From the NCBI RefSeq assembly GCF_024181385.1, contig NZ_CP051305.1:1488001-1552000 (forward strand): a stretch of 64,000 nt of DNA, read 5' to 3'. Source of the stretch: Treponema sp. OMZ 798 (GTDB taxonomy: Bacteria > Spirochaetota > Spirochaetia > Treponematales > Treponemataceae). Below are positions 22,543-31,504 of this stretch, piece after piece; positions within the stretch are counted from its first letter, which is position 1, and the number at the start of each line of letters is the position of its first letter. The translations under genes were made by a program, and so were the position numbers. The notes under the pieces were generated by a model that worked only from the letters and a program-made list of their open reading frames with translations, was not told the DNA's origin and made no database searches.

Positions 22543-24018
22543 CTAGCTCTTTTCTCCCGAATACGAAAGACCTTCTTCTGCATATTTTTTTAGCTGACTT
22601 GCGGCGAGTTTTTGGTTTGTGATAACCGAAGGGCCGCCTATACAGCCGCCTTCGCAGGCCATAACTTCTACAAGGTTTGGCGTAGACGAATCGTGAGAAA
22701 GCTCTCCGCTTTGAATCTTTCCATAAGAGGCAAGCTGTTTCATTCCTTCCTTATTAAGACCGTTTATAAGTACGGGGCGAAGGTTTTCAGGCTTTTTAAG
22801 GCGGACTCTTACAGCTTCGGCAACTCCGCCTGAGGCTGCAAAGCCTCTTCCCGACGAGGTCGGAGTTATTGTTCCGGGCAGGGCATCTTCCTTGGTAATG
22901 TCTATCTCCTTGGCGGTCAGCAAGGCTCCCAATTCTTCTATCGACAAAACATAGTCTACAAACTCATCTTCCAAACCCTCCCTCCTCTTTGCAAGGCAGG
23001 GGCCTATAAAGACTGTAACACAGTCCGGGTCTTCTTTTTTTGCCAATTCTGCAGTATAGTGCATCGGGCTTCTTGTATCCGAAATACATGGAACAAGGGC
23101 AGGAACGTGTTTTCTTACGGCCCTGACATAGGCGGGGCAGCAGGAGGTGGTCATTAAGATATGGCCGTGCTCCATTCTCTCTTCAAATTCTAAAGCCTCT
23201 CGGTCGGCCGTTATGTCGGCTCCTATAGCTACCTCCCAAACCTTGTTGAAGCCGGCCTTTTTTAAGGCGGATTCAAGCTGCCCGGGAACGGCCTTAAACT
23301 GGGCTGCAACAGCAGGCGCATAGAGGGCAGAAACCGTCTTCCCGCTCATTAGATGCTTTATGACATCCACAATCTGTCCCTTATCCATCATAGCACCGAA
23401 GGGACATTCCCTCATGCAGTTTCCGCAAAAGATACATTTATGATAGTCGATTCTTTCTTTGCCGTTTTCGTCCTTTGAGATGGCACCGACAGGACAGGAT
23501 TCTTCACAAGGAACGGGAATTTTTATAACGGCATGGTAGGGGCAGTTTTTTAAACAGATACCGCAGTTTATGCACTTTTCTTCATCGATACGGGCCCTTC
23601 CTCCCGAAATTGCTATTGCAGTTTTGGGGCAGTTCATCATACAGGGACGGGCAACGCAGGCCTGACAAGCGTTTGTAATCATAAATTTGCTTTTTACGCA
23701 GGCATTACAAGCCTCATCCAAAACGGTGAGCATGGGCCATGTCGGTTTTTTTCTTTCCAAGGCTTCTTTTGCAAATTCCGCCAAGGTCTTCTCTTCATCA
23801 TAGTTTTCCAATGAACAACCGAGTCTTGCAATTACACGATGGCGCATTATTTCCCTGTCATGAAAAATACAGCATCTTATAGGCGTACTGTTTCGCGGAA
23901 CCATTTCCCTCGGAATATAGTGTACCCCCTCTTCAAGTTTTCCTTCAAGCTGAAGTTTTGCAATGCGGACAAGGATTTCTCTTTTGATATTTGATGTGTT
24001 ATTATTTATGTTAAGCAT
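22543..24018 (-). CDS. Monomeric [FeFe] hydrogenase, group B type
   Basis: A 491-residue iron-sulfur enzyme. The N-terminal part has cysteine-rich 4Fe-4S motifs, including CINCGICLKNCPYHA and CIFCGNCMRECPFGA plus CNAC and CQACVARPCMMNC. The H-cluster domain has P1 as TSCCPAY (classical TSCCPxW has tryptophan), P2 as FIGPCLAKRRE, and P3 as ACEGGCIGGP. These variants are typical of group B enzymes, which evolve or sense H2; most have not been studied biochemically. No HydE, HydF or HydG maturase lies in the window. It is a single gene with its own promoter. H2 production during amino acid fermentation is a reasonable inference. Confidence 0.9.
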   Translation of the reverse strand: MLNINNNTSNIKREILVRIAKLQLEGKLEEGVHYIPREMVPRNSTPIRCCIFHDREIMRHRVIARLGCSLENYDEEKTLAEFAKEALERKKPTWPMLTVLDEACNACVKSKFMITNACQACVARPCMMNCPKTAIAISGGRARIDEEKCINCGICLKNCPYHAVIKIPVPCEESCPVGAISKDENGKERIDYHKCIFCGNCMRECPFGAMMDKGQIVDVIKHLMSGKTVSALYAPAVAAQFKAVPGQLESALKKAGFNKVWEVAIGADITADREALEFEERMEHGHILMTTSCCPAYVRAVRKHVPALVPCISDTRSPMHYTAELAKKEDPDCVTVFIGPCLAKRREGLEDEFVDYVLSIEELGALLTAKEIDITKEDALPGTITPTSSGRGFAASGGVAEAVRVRLKKPENLRPVLINGLNKEGMKQLASYGKIQSGELSHDSSTPNLVEVMACEGGCIGGPSVITNQKLAASQLKKYAEEGLSYSGEKS

Positions 24019-24051
24019 ACTCTCCCCTAAGATTTAAAAAGGCACGATAAA

Positions 24052-24080
24052 TGTATATAAAAAAATATCTATATAGTCAA
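24052..24080 (-). promoter_or_regulatory. Hydrogenase promoter
   Basis: Minus strand: TTGACT (24075-24080), 17 bp, TATACA (24052-24057); the ATG at 24018 is 33 nt downstream. Confidence 0.65.
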
Positions 24081-24207
24081 GGGGGAAGAAATAACCTGTA
24101 CATAGAAAATCGAAAAATAACTTGACAAAAATTAAAAAAAAGGTAAACTTATACTAATAGCAACTTTCCATAATTTATGAATTGGTTTTACTTAAGGAGT
24201 TGAAAAA

Positions 24208-24897
24208 ATGGTTTTATTTAAAAATTATATAAAACTAATAATTCTTATTTTACTTTTAAACCTCCCCATCTATTCCTATACCTTTGAGCTTGAACCTTAT
24301 TGGTCCTTGGGCGATGTAAAACTTGGAGGGCTTTTCCAAGCCAAAAAACCTAAGGCAGCCTTCAATCTGAATATTTCTGCCTTTAAATTTTATTTTAAAG
24401 ATTTGGATTCCGGCTTTAACTTATCCTTGAGTCCTTTTTATATGGATATAAAAGGAGGCAATAACGAAATAGAAAATATCAATGGAGACTCCGCTCAAAG
24501 AGCAATTTTTCTAAAACACGGCCTTTTTATAATGTCGCTGCTAAATGCGGAATTAAGCTATAATACCTTAAATTCCATATCAGATACCTTTGAACTCAAT
24601 CTTTTTACAAGTATTCATGCCGCCGATCCCGTAATCATTTCAAGGTTCCAAATAAATGCAGGTTTGGAGTTTGCAATTACAAAAGAAATCTATCCCTTTG
24701 CCGGGAGAAAATATCCTCTAAAATCAAAACTTGTAAGTGCAAGAACAGGTTTTAGATATGCCGATAGGAAGCCCCTTTTCTTTTGCGATATAGGCTTTGA
24801 CCTAGGCTCCCTTTTGTTTATTTTTAAAGGCGACTACGAAAAAGCAAAAGAGAAAGCTCAAAAAGAAACGGTGAAGGATGTGTTTGATAGGGAGTAA
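24208..24897 (+). CDS. Secreted/envelope protein of unknown function
   Basis: A 229-residue protein. The start KNYIKLIILILLLNLPIYSYT is a signal peptide with cleavage near residue 24. The mature part has alternating strands (FELEPYWSLGDVKLGGLF, FNLNISAFKFYFKDLDSG, SKLVSARTGFRYADRKPLFF), as in an outer-membrane or periplasmic beta protein, and ends in a charged helix rich in K and E. AAGGAG precedes the ATG at a good distance. Not part of any family I know; it stands between the hydrogenase and the restriction gene. Confidence 0.65.
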   Translation: MVLFKNYIKLIILILLLNLPIYSYTFELEPYWSLGDVKLGGLFQAKKPKAAFNLNISAFKFYFKDLDSGFNLSLSPFYMDIKGGNNEIENINGDSAQRAIFLKHGLFIMSLLNAELSYNTLNSISDTFELNLFTSIHAADPVIISRFQINAGLEFAITKEIYPFAGRKYPLKSKLVSARTGFRYADRKPLFFCDIGFDLGSLLFIFKGDYEKAKEKAQKETVKDVFDRE

Positions 24898-24939
24898 TCC
24901 GGAAATAGGACGATTAGTAGAAAGTTATTTGAGACGATT

Positions 24940-25710
24940 ATGATATACCGGTTTAATCTTTCTTTAATAAAAAACTATCACAGTAATTCTCAACGAATAA
25001 GAGTTTTAACAGAAGACTGGGTGTTAAGAAATTTTAACTGCCCCATTTGCGGTAAATCAAAAATCGAGGCATACCCAAATAACTATCCGGCCGGAGATTT
25101 TTTTTGTAAAAACTGTAAATCTGATTTTGAGCTAAAAAGCAAAGAAAGCTCTTCCGGAAAACTCCCGAACATAATTACGGACGGAGCCTACACAACAATG
25201 ATTGAAAGAATTACATCTTCCAAAAATCCAAATTTTCTTTTTCTGACATATAAGGACTATGAGGTTTCAAATTTCATTTTAATACCGAATCATTTTTTTA
25301 CTCCTTCCATTATTTTAAAACGAAGACCTCTATCAAATAAGGCAAGACGAGCAGGATGGGTAGGATGCAATATAGATATTTCCCATATTCCCGACTCAGG
25401 AAAAATATTTATAATAAAAAATCAAATAAAAACAGATCCCAAAGAAATAATAACAAAATATTCAAAAATCAAAGCTCTAAAAAAGAAAAATATTGAATCC
25501 AGAGGCTGGCTGCTTGATACAATAACCTGTATCGAAAAAATAAATTCACCGGAATTTTCCTTAGATCAAATATATGCCTTTGAAGAAGAGTTAAAATTAA
25601 AGCATCCTGAAAATAACTTTATCAAAGACAAACTAAGACAGCAGCTTCAATATTTAAGGGATAAGGGTTTTATACAATTTTTAGGAAGAGGAAACTACAA
25701 AAAATTATAA
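24940..25710 (+). CDS. DpnI-like type IIM restriction endonuclease (cuts methylated GATC)
   Basis: A 256-residue homologue of DpnI over the whole length. Zinc-finger cysteines C34/C37 and C56/C59 (CPIC, CKNC) surround the PD-(D/E)xK catalytic set D53, E64 and K66 (GDFFC, FELKSK), the same residue numbers as in DpnI. DGAYTTM, KARRAGWVGCNID and SRGWLLDTITCIEKI also match. The C-terminal winged helix that reads m6A is present (IKDKLRQQLQYLRDKGFI, FLGRGNYKKL). DpnI-type enzymes cut Gm6ATC, so the host should lack Dam-type methylation. No methyltransferase adjoins it. It is a barrier against DNA from Dam-positive bacteria. Confidence 0.93.
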   Translation: MIYRFNLSLIKNYHSNSQRIRVLTEDWVLRNFNCPICGKSKIEAYPNNYPAGDFFCKNCKSDFELKSKESSSGKLPNIITDGAYTTMIERITSSKNPNFLFLTYKDYEVSNFILIPNHFFTPSIILKRRPLSNKARRAGWVGCNIDISHIPDSGKIFIIKNQIKTDPKEIITKYSKIKALKKKNIESRGWLLDTITCIEKINSPEFSLDQIYAFEEELKLKHPENNFIKDKLRQQLQYLRDKGFIQFLGRGNYKKL

Positions 25711-25723
25711 AATTCCCCGCCCC

Positions 25724-25752
25724 TTGCTCATTGCCCCTTATTCTGATATACT
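25724..25752 (+). promoter_or_regulatory. purD promoter
   Basis: TTGCTC (25724-25729), 17 bp, TATACT (25747-25752). The purD start at 25792 is preceded by GGAGG. Confidence 0.55.
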
Positions 25753-25791
25753 CAAAATTCAAAACATCAGTGCCTTATTTTGGAGGAAAAG

Positions 25792-27096
25792 ATGAACATA
25801 CTGCTTATCGGATCGGGAGGAAGGGAACACGCTATAGCTTTAAAGCTAAAAGAATCCCCCTCGCTCGGTAAACTTTTTATAGCGCCCGGAAATGGGGGGA
25901 CGGCTCTTTTGGGGGAAAATGTTCCGATAAAGGCCGAAAATATCGAAGGTCTTGCCGATTTTACTCTTTGCTCTTCAATAGACCTTGTAATTGCAGGGCC
26001 TGAGGTTCCCCTATGTTTAGGCCTCGAAGACCTCATAAAGACAAGAGCAAAAGAGCAAAACAAAAAAATTGCCTTTTTTGGGCCTTCAAAGGCTTGTGCC
26101 CGATTGGAAGCGTCCAAAGATTTTTCAAAAGAAATGATGAGCCTCCTCTCAATTCCTACTGCAAGATATTCATCCTTTACCGATTTTCAAAAAGCAAAAG
26201 AATATATTGAGGGCTTGAACTATCCCTTTGTTATCAAGGCAGACGGCCTTGCTGCAGGAAAGGGAGTTATCCTACCCTCCTCAAAGGAAGAAGGAATAGC
26301 CGAGCTTAAAAATATAATGGTAAAAAAACAATTCGGTTCATCGGGCGACAAGGTCGTTATAGAAGAACGCCTTGAAGGAGAAGAAGTTTCCATCCTCGCC
26401 TTTTCGGACGGAGAAAAAATAGCCGTAATGCCGCCCTCTCAAGATCACAAGCGCTTAAAGGACAATGATGAGGGACCCAACACAGGCGGAATGGGCGCAT
26501 ACGCCCCTGCCCCAATTTGTTCATACGAGACGGCTCAAAAATATGCAGAGCTTACGATTCTTCCTATTATAAAAGAAATGAAAAAGAGGGGCACCCCCTA
26601 CATCGGAGTCCTCTATGCAGGCCTCATGCTCACGAAGGAAGGTAATGGCTTTGCCCCCAAGGTGCTTGAATATAACTGCCGTTTCGGCGATCCGGAAACT
26701 CAGGTTTTGATGCAGCTTTTTGACGGAGACCTCGCCTTAACTATGAAGTCTTGCGCGGAAGGAAGACTCGAAACGGCAATGCCCAAATGGAAGGAAGGCT
26801 ATGCGGCAACGGTAGTCCTTGCAAGCGAGGGCTACCCTCTTTCCTCATCAAAGCCTGTAGAATTGTCCGCTCCCGAACTGGAAAGCTCGTCTGATGTGAG
26901 CGTAATACATGCGGGCACAGCCCTTCAAGACGGAAAAATTTTTACCGCAGGCGGAAGGGTTCTTTGCATAAGCTCAAACGATAAGAGCTTAAAAAGGGCC
27001 ATGGATAAGATCTATGCAAAAATAAAAACCATAAACTTTCCCGGGGTGCAGTACAGAAAAGATATTGCAAAACGCGGACTCGAACATTTAAAATAA
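25792..27096 (+). CDS. purD: Phosphoribosylamine-glycine ligase PurD
   Basis: Joins glycine to phosphoribosylamine with ATP to make GAR. A 434-residue ATP-grasp enzyme with the signature start MNILLIGSGGREHAIALKL, the N-domain DLVIAGPEVPL, the ATP-grasp loop FVIKADGLAAGKGVILPSS, EGEEVSILAFSDG, NTGGMGAYAPAP and LEYNCRFGDPETQ. I use ATG 25792 because GGAGG lies 8-12 nt upstream and the TTG at 25780 overlaps that site. Followed 49 nt later by purM on the same strand. Confidence 0.95.
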   Translation: MNILLIGSGGREHAIALKLKESPSLGKLFIAPGNGGTALLGENVPIKAENIEGLADFTLCSSIDLVIAGPEVPLCLGLEDLIKTRAKEQNKKIAFFGPSKACARLEASKDFSKEMMSLLSIPTARYSSFTDFQKAKEYIEGLNYPFVIKADGLAAGKGVILPSSKEEGIAELKNIMVKKQFGSSGDKVVIEERLEGEEVSILAFSDGEKIAVMPPSQDHKRLKDNDEGPNTGGMGAYAPAPICSYETAQKYAELTILPIIKEMKKRGTPYIGVLYAGLMLTKEGNGFAPKVLEYNCRFGDPETQVLMQLFDGDLALTMKSCAEGRLETAMPKWKEGYAATVVLASEGYPLSSSKPVELSAPELESSSDVSVIHAGTALQDGKIFTAGGRVLCISSNDKSLKRAMDKIYAKIKTINFPGVQYRKDIAKRGLEHLK

Positions 27097-27145
27097 GCTT
27101 AAAATAAGCGTTTAAATAAATATAAAATAAAAAGGAAAAAAGAAA

Positions 27146-28222
27146 ATGAACGAAACAAAAGATAAAAGCCAAGAGCAATCAAAAGACAAGAGCTCAGTTT
27201 ACAGCGCCTCAGGCGTAAACATTGATGCAGGAAACGAAGCTGTCCGCCTTATGAGTCAAGCAGTTAAGTCAACCTTTAATAAATCCGTGCTTTCGGATGT
27301 GGGCTCCTTCGGAGGGCTTTTCGGCACCGAAGAGCTTTTTAAAATGAAAAAGCCCGTCTTAGTAGGTTCCACAGACGGCGTCGGTACAAAGGTGAAGATT
27401 GCAGCAGAGGCCGGTATCTATACAACAATAGGCCAGGATATAGTCAACCACTGCATTGACGACATCCTCGTGCAGGGAGCAAAGCCCCTCTTCTTTTTGG
27501 ACTATGTTGCAAGCTCAAAGTTGGATCCTCAAATGATTGCCGACATAGTGGGAGGCATGGCAAAGGCTTGTAAAGAATCCGGCTGTGCCCTCATAGGAGG
27601 CGAAACTGCTGAAATGCCCGGCGTTTACATGGAGGGAGAATTCGATATAGCCGGAACCATTGTCGGAGCAGTAGACCAAGAAAAAATTCTTCCCAAACAG
27701 AACATAAAAGAAGGAGATATCCTCATCGGTCTTGCCTCGGCCAGTCCACATACAAACGGCTACTCCTTGATTAGAACAGCCTTTAAGGGCATAGATCTTA
27801 ATACGGTTTACCCCGAATTAAAGGCCCCCTTGCATGAGGTTCTTCTAAAACCTCACCGCTCCTATCTTAATGCAATCTATCCGATTTTGCAGGAGCATCC
27901 CGAAATCGTAAAAGGCCTCGCCCATATCACGGGAGGCGGCTTTATCGAAAACATTCCGCGGGTTATTCCCGAAGGACTGGTTATAAAGGTCAAAAAAGGA
28001 TCATGGCCCGTGCCGCCCCTTTATCCTCTAATCCAAAAGCTGACAGGAGCAAGCGAGGATGAAATGTACAGGGTCTTCAATATGGGTATCGGAATGATAG
28101 CCGTTGTTTCCCCCGACATGGCCGAAAAATACCGCTCCCTTGTCGGAGAAGACTCATGGATAATCGGCAGGTTGGAAAAGGCTCAAAATCCTCAAGCCAA
28201 GGCCGAAACCGTTTTAGAATAA
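27146..28222 (+). CDS. purM: Phosphoribosylformylglycinamidine cyclo-ligase PurM (AIR synthetase)
   Basis: Converts FGAM to aminoimidazole ribonucleotide, the step after PurL. A 358-residue protein with YSASGVNIDAGNEAVRLM at the start, GSTDGVGTKVKIAAEAG, QDIVNHCIDDILVQGAKPLF, ALIGGETAEMPGVYMEGEFD and HITGGGFIENIPRVIPEG. There is a charged, hydrophilic N-terminal extension of about 15 residues (MNETKDKSQEQSKDKSS). The ribosome site is AAAAAGGAAAAAAG. Co-directional with purD. Confidence 0.95.
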   Translation: MNETKDKSQEQSKDKSSVYSASGVNIDAGNEAVRLMSQAVKSTFNKSVLSDVGSFGGLFGTEELFKMKKPVLVGSTDGVGTKVKIAAEAGIYTTIGQDIVNHCIDDILVQGAKPLFFLDYVASSKLDPQMIADIVGGMAKACKESGCALIGGETAEMPGVYMEGEFDIAGTIVGAVDQEKILPKQNIKEGDILIGLASASPHTNGYSLIRTAFKGIDLNTVYPELKAPLHEVLLKPHRSYLNAIYPILQEHPEIVKGLAHITGGGFIENIPRVIPEGLVIKVKKGSWPVPPLYPLIQKLTGASEDEMYRVFNMGIGMIAVVSPDMAEKYRSLVGEDSWIIGRLEKAQNPQAKAETVLE

Positions 28223-28289
28223 TTTTAAAATCAAAAATTAGATTATACCTGTTAAAACAAAGAGCCTTTTCTGCCGATAATGAACTGAT

Positions 28290-29453
28290 ATGAACTCGAT
28301 ATGCTTACCGCGAAAAATCGAAATCGGCGGAAAAGGACAGGTTAAAAAACTTACTCTTGGAGGATCTTCCCCAATCTTACTTCAAACCATGTGGAAAGAA
28401 AGCCTATTGGGTGCGGATCTCTATGCTATTGCAAAAAGACTAAACGAGTTCGAACAATTAGGCTGCGATCTTGTACGTTTCGCAGTTCCCGACATGGATT
28501 CTGCGGAACAATTTGTAAAACTTACCCGATTGACTACGATGCCCCTTGTGGCGGATATTCATTTTGATTATAAGCTGGCTCTGCGCTGTATGGACGGGGA
28601 CACTGCAAAAATACGCATCAATCCGGGCAACATCGGTTCAAAAGAAAAGACCGAAGCGGTTATACAAAAAGCAAAGGATACGGGAACGGCAATACGAATA
28701 GGAGTAAACTCAGGCTCACTTCCTTCCGCCTTAAAAAAACAAATAGAAGAAATAAAATCGAAACAGAACCTCAGTACAGATAAAAAAACCTTTGAAGATG
28801 AGATTTCCGCTTTAAGAGCCGAGGCCTTAACGGAAGCTGCAGCACAGGAAATAGAAATCTTTGATAAAGCCGGTTTTAAAGATGCCGTAGTGTCGATGAA
28901 GGCTTCCAATGTATGGGAAACGGTTAGAGCAAACGAAATCTTTGCTAAAAAATTTGATAATCCCCTTCATCTGGGTGTTACCGAGGCAGGCCCCTTGATT
29001 CAGGGCATTGTAAAAAGCACGATAGCCTTTTACCGGCTTTTGGAGCAAAACATAGGAAGCACCATAAGAGTAAGCCTTTCCGACTCTTGTGAAAATGAAA
29101 TTATAGCCGGAAGGGAGATATTAACCGAGTGCGGTAAAAGGCAGGGCGGAATAAGACTCGTATCCTGCCCGAGATGCGGAAGAAAGGGCTTTGATGTTCA
29201 AGGCTTTGTAAAACGCTGGCAGACAAGACTCTTATCAGAAAAAAAAGACATAAGCATTGCAGTGATGGGCTGTGTGGTAAACGGCCCCGGAGAAGGCAAA
29301 CACGCAGACCTTGGAATTACCGGAGCCGAAGACTCCGTTATTATATTTAAACACGGATCAATTACTAAGCGGTTGGATTTAAAAAATTTAACCGAAGAAG
29401 AAAAAATTGAGGCAGTAGATAAGGCCTTTAATGAGGAGCTTCAAAGTTTATGA
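28290..29453 (+). CDS. ispG: 4-hydroxy-3-methylbut-2-enyl diphosphate synthase IspG
   Basis: The penultimate step of the MEP isoprenoid pathway, using a 4Fe-4S cluster to reduce MEcPP to HMBPP. A 387-residue protein of the direct bacterial form: a TIM barrel (RKIEIGGKGQV, PLVADIHFDYKLAL, KIRINPGNIGSKEK, LHLGVTEAGP) and a C-terminal Fe-S domain with C293, C296 (CPRCGR) and C328 (GCVVNGPGEGKHADLG). The stop overlaps the next gene by 4 nt. The ribosome site is weak. Confidence 0.95.
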   Translation: MNSICLPRKIEIGGKGQVKKLTLGGSSPILLQTMWKESLLGADLYAIAKRLNEFEQLGCDLVRFAVPDMDSAEQFVKLTRLTTMPLVADIHFDYKLALRCMDGDTAKIRINPGNIGSKEKTEAVIQKAKDTGTAIRIGVNSGSLPSALKKQIEEIKSKQNLSTDKKTFEDEISALRAEALTEAAAQEIEIFDKAGFKDAVVSMKASNVWETVRANEIFAKKFDNPLHLGVTEAGPLIQGIVKSTIAFYRLLEQNIGSTIRVSLSDSCENEIIAGREILTECGKRQGGIRLVSCPRCGRKGFDVQGFVKRWQTRLLSEKKDISIAVMGCVVNGPGEGKHADLGITGAEDSVIIFKHGSITKRLDLKNLTEEEKIEAVDKAFNEELQSL

Positions 29454-30574
29454 AAAAACAATTAAAAACTATTTTTATTGTATTATGTATTTTTTATTTT
29501 TACTCAACCATTTTTTGTCTGGAAGCAGTGGATAAAAACGAAAGGCCTTGGCATCTTTTAGAACAGGCAAAAATTCAAATTGAAAAAGGAGAGTTCGGTC
29601 TGGCTCTTCACTTAACAAATAAGGCACGAGATCTTCATAAGGCACAAATAGAAGAAAAATACAATTATATGTTCAATGCCTTAAAGCCGAAAAGAGTAAA
29701 ACTCGAGGGAGATAACATTTCGGACGTCTATGCAATCTTAAATAAGAGAGAAGACTATGATGCATGTAAAATCTTGGATGATATTTTTTTAACTCATCCG
29801 CCGGTATTTTTTGATAAGTCTATCTCAAAATTAATGTCATGGCTCGAAAAACGAAAAGCCCTTCCTGAAACCGATTTTATGGCAGGTCAAATTTACTTTG
29901 CCGAAGGAGATTATGAACAAGCCATGCACTATTATAAGGAAGCATGGAATGCACGCATGTTTTTGGAAATTCCTGATGAGCGCTTCAATATAATCTACGC
30001 ACTTGCCGACACATCAAAGCTTTTGCGTAAGTACGACGAACAGGAAAAATACCTTTTGCTTGTTTTAACCGAGGACCCGATATACGGAACCACAAATTTA
30101 GAAAGCGATGCCCTTCAAGCGATGATCAAAACAATAACCTCAGAAAAAACAACGGAAAAATTCTTTTTGTTGTACAGAAACCGTAATCCGATAGCCTTAA
30201 AAGCCTACATGGATTTAACGGACATATATTTGGAAGCCGGCAAAACAAGAAGATCTCTTGCAACTGCTGTTTTAGCTTCCATAATAGCAATAACAAATCT
30301 TGATGATGTTATCTCCAAAGATGACTATAATTACGAATATACGGAATTTGCAAGTCTACTTCATAAACTTAACCGAAAACCTGAGATAATACTGTGGGCC
30401 GAAAAACAAAATTTTTGGAGGTCCTTTATGAATCTTGCAGATGCTCTTTCAAAAAACGGAAATTTTGAACAAGCATCTTATCTTTATTCAAAATTAGCCG
30501 AGTCAATTCCTTCAATAAAATATGCACAAGAAGCCTTATATAAGAAAGAACAGCTAAACAAAAAATCGTTATAA
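29450..30574 (+). CDS. Exported TPR-like protein
   Basis: A 374-residue protein with an N-terminal signal sequence (KKQLKTIFIVLCIFYFYSTI, cleavage near FCLEA) and helical repeats resembling TPR: PWHLLEQAKIQIEKGEFG, MAGQIYFAEGDYEQAMHYY and LADALSKNGNFEQASYLY. The start overlaps the ispG stop (ATGA), so the two are coupled. No catalytic motif. Probably periplasmic; partner unknown. Confidence 0.75.
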   Translation: MKKQLKTIFIVLCIFYFYSTIFCLEAVDKNERPWHLLEQAKIQIEKGEFGLALHLTNKARDLHKAQIEEKYNYMFNALKPKRVKLEGDNISDVYAILNKREDYDACKILDDIFLTHPPVFFDKSISKLMSWLEKRKALPETDFMAGQIYFAEGDYEQAMHYYKEAWNARMFLEIPDERFNIIYALADTSKLLRKYDEQEKYLLLVLTEDPIYGTTNLESDALQAMIKTITSEKTTEKFFLLYRNRNPIALKAYMDLTDIYLEAGKTRRSLATAVLASIIAITNLDDVISKDDYNYEYTEFASLLHKLNRKPEIILWAEKQNFWRSFMNLADALSKNGNFEQASYLYSKLAESIPSIKYAQEALYKKEQLNKKSL

Positions 30575-30596
30575 GAGTAAATATTTAACGGCAAGT

Positions 30597-30631
30597 TTCA
30601 ATTATAATTTTTAAGAAAAATTATAATTGAA
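30597..30631. terminator. Bidirectional terminator between convergent genes
   Basis: A 16-bp perfect stem (30597-30612 with 30616-30631) and a 3-nt AAG loop. It is A/T-rich on both arms, so it can act in both directions. It overlaps the last codons of the gene at 30611. Confidence 0.7.
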
Positions 30632-31414
30632 GCGGTCTAAAAAAGGTTTATTATCTTTCAGGTTTTTAGAAAAATTTTCCATTAACTCGGCTGTTATTTC
30701 TATAGAGTTATTGTAAAGAGAAAAAAGTTTTTTATTTGTAATTTCACTTTTAGCATGATCAGCCGCTCTGATAATGTGTCCCTGTAAAAAATCGTAAAGA
30801 CCTAAAATCTTAATTAAAAAAAGTTTTAAGCCTTGAGAGAATTTTGTAGGTGCATAAAAAAAACGTTTTCCCATTTTAAATGTTCGGAATGAGCGTAAAA
30901 TATCTTCTTTTGCCATTGAGGGCAGAAGACATCTGTAAATATTTGCAACGGCTTCAGCTTCTTTTTCACTTATATCTATATAATCATGAGCCTTATACCT
31001 AAAAGGATGGAAACCATCCTGCTTTAATAAAAATTTTTCAAATTCCATTTCGATCTCGGCATGATCCCTTTTCATTTCTACGACCATGTCATTTACATAG
31101 GGATGACAGCAGCTGTCCAAACCGAAGTGACCTATAAAGCCCATGATATATGAAAATTCATCGGTTTTCGGTTCAATTTTTATCTTGGTTAATACAGAAT
31201 CAAAAAAATCAGTGCAATTTTTATTATGGATATCCTTTGCAAGCTGCAAAACAAGATTATTATTCTTTTTAAAGGGCTTATGAAAATACAAAAAATCAGG
31301 CCCCTGTAAACCGAGATTATATAAATTTTTATTTGAAATTCCGCCGGCAATTTCCGGAGACAATAGAGCAAAAACCCTTTGTCCATGCATATAATGTGCG
31401 TAAAAATCAGGCAT
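30611..31414 (-). CDS. Zinc-dependent phospholipase C-like protein
   Basis: A 267-residue protein of the zinc-dependent phospholipase C superfamily (all-helical, trinuclear zinc site). Candidate ligands are visible as conserved H/D motifs: AHYMHGQRVF near the N-terminus, GLQGPDFLYFH, MGFIGHFGLDSCCHPYVND, and HAEIEMEFEKFL. There is no signal peptide, so it is probably cytoplasmic, unlike secreted PLC toxins. The neighbouring choline transporter and licCA genes on the same strand suggest a role with phosphocholine lipids, but that is inference. Also resembles uncharacterised firmicute homologues. Confidence 0.8.
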   Translation of the reverse strand: MPDFYAHYMHGQRVFALLSPEIAGGISNKNLYNLGLQGPDFLYFHKPFKKNNNLVLQLAKDIHNKNCTDFFDSVLTKIKIEPKTDEFSYIMGFIGHFGLDSCCHPYVNDMVVEMKRDHAEIEMEFEKFLLKQDGFHPFRYKAHDYIDISEKEAEAVANIYRCLLPSMAKEDILRSFRTFKMGKRFFYAPTKFSQGLKLFLIKILGLYDFLQGHIIRAADHAKSEITNKKLFSLYNNSIEITAELMENFSKNLKDNKPFLDRFNYNFS

Positions 31415-31504
31415 AAGAACCTCCGATATATAAAATACAAGTTCTCTATATTTTATATATCGGATATCCTGTAAATATTCTTACATTTTTATTTAAAGAT
31501 TAGG

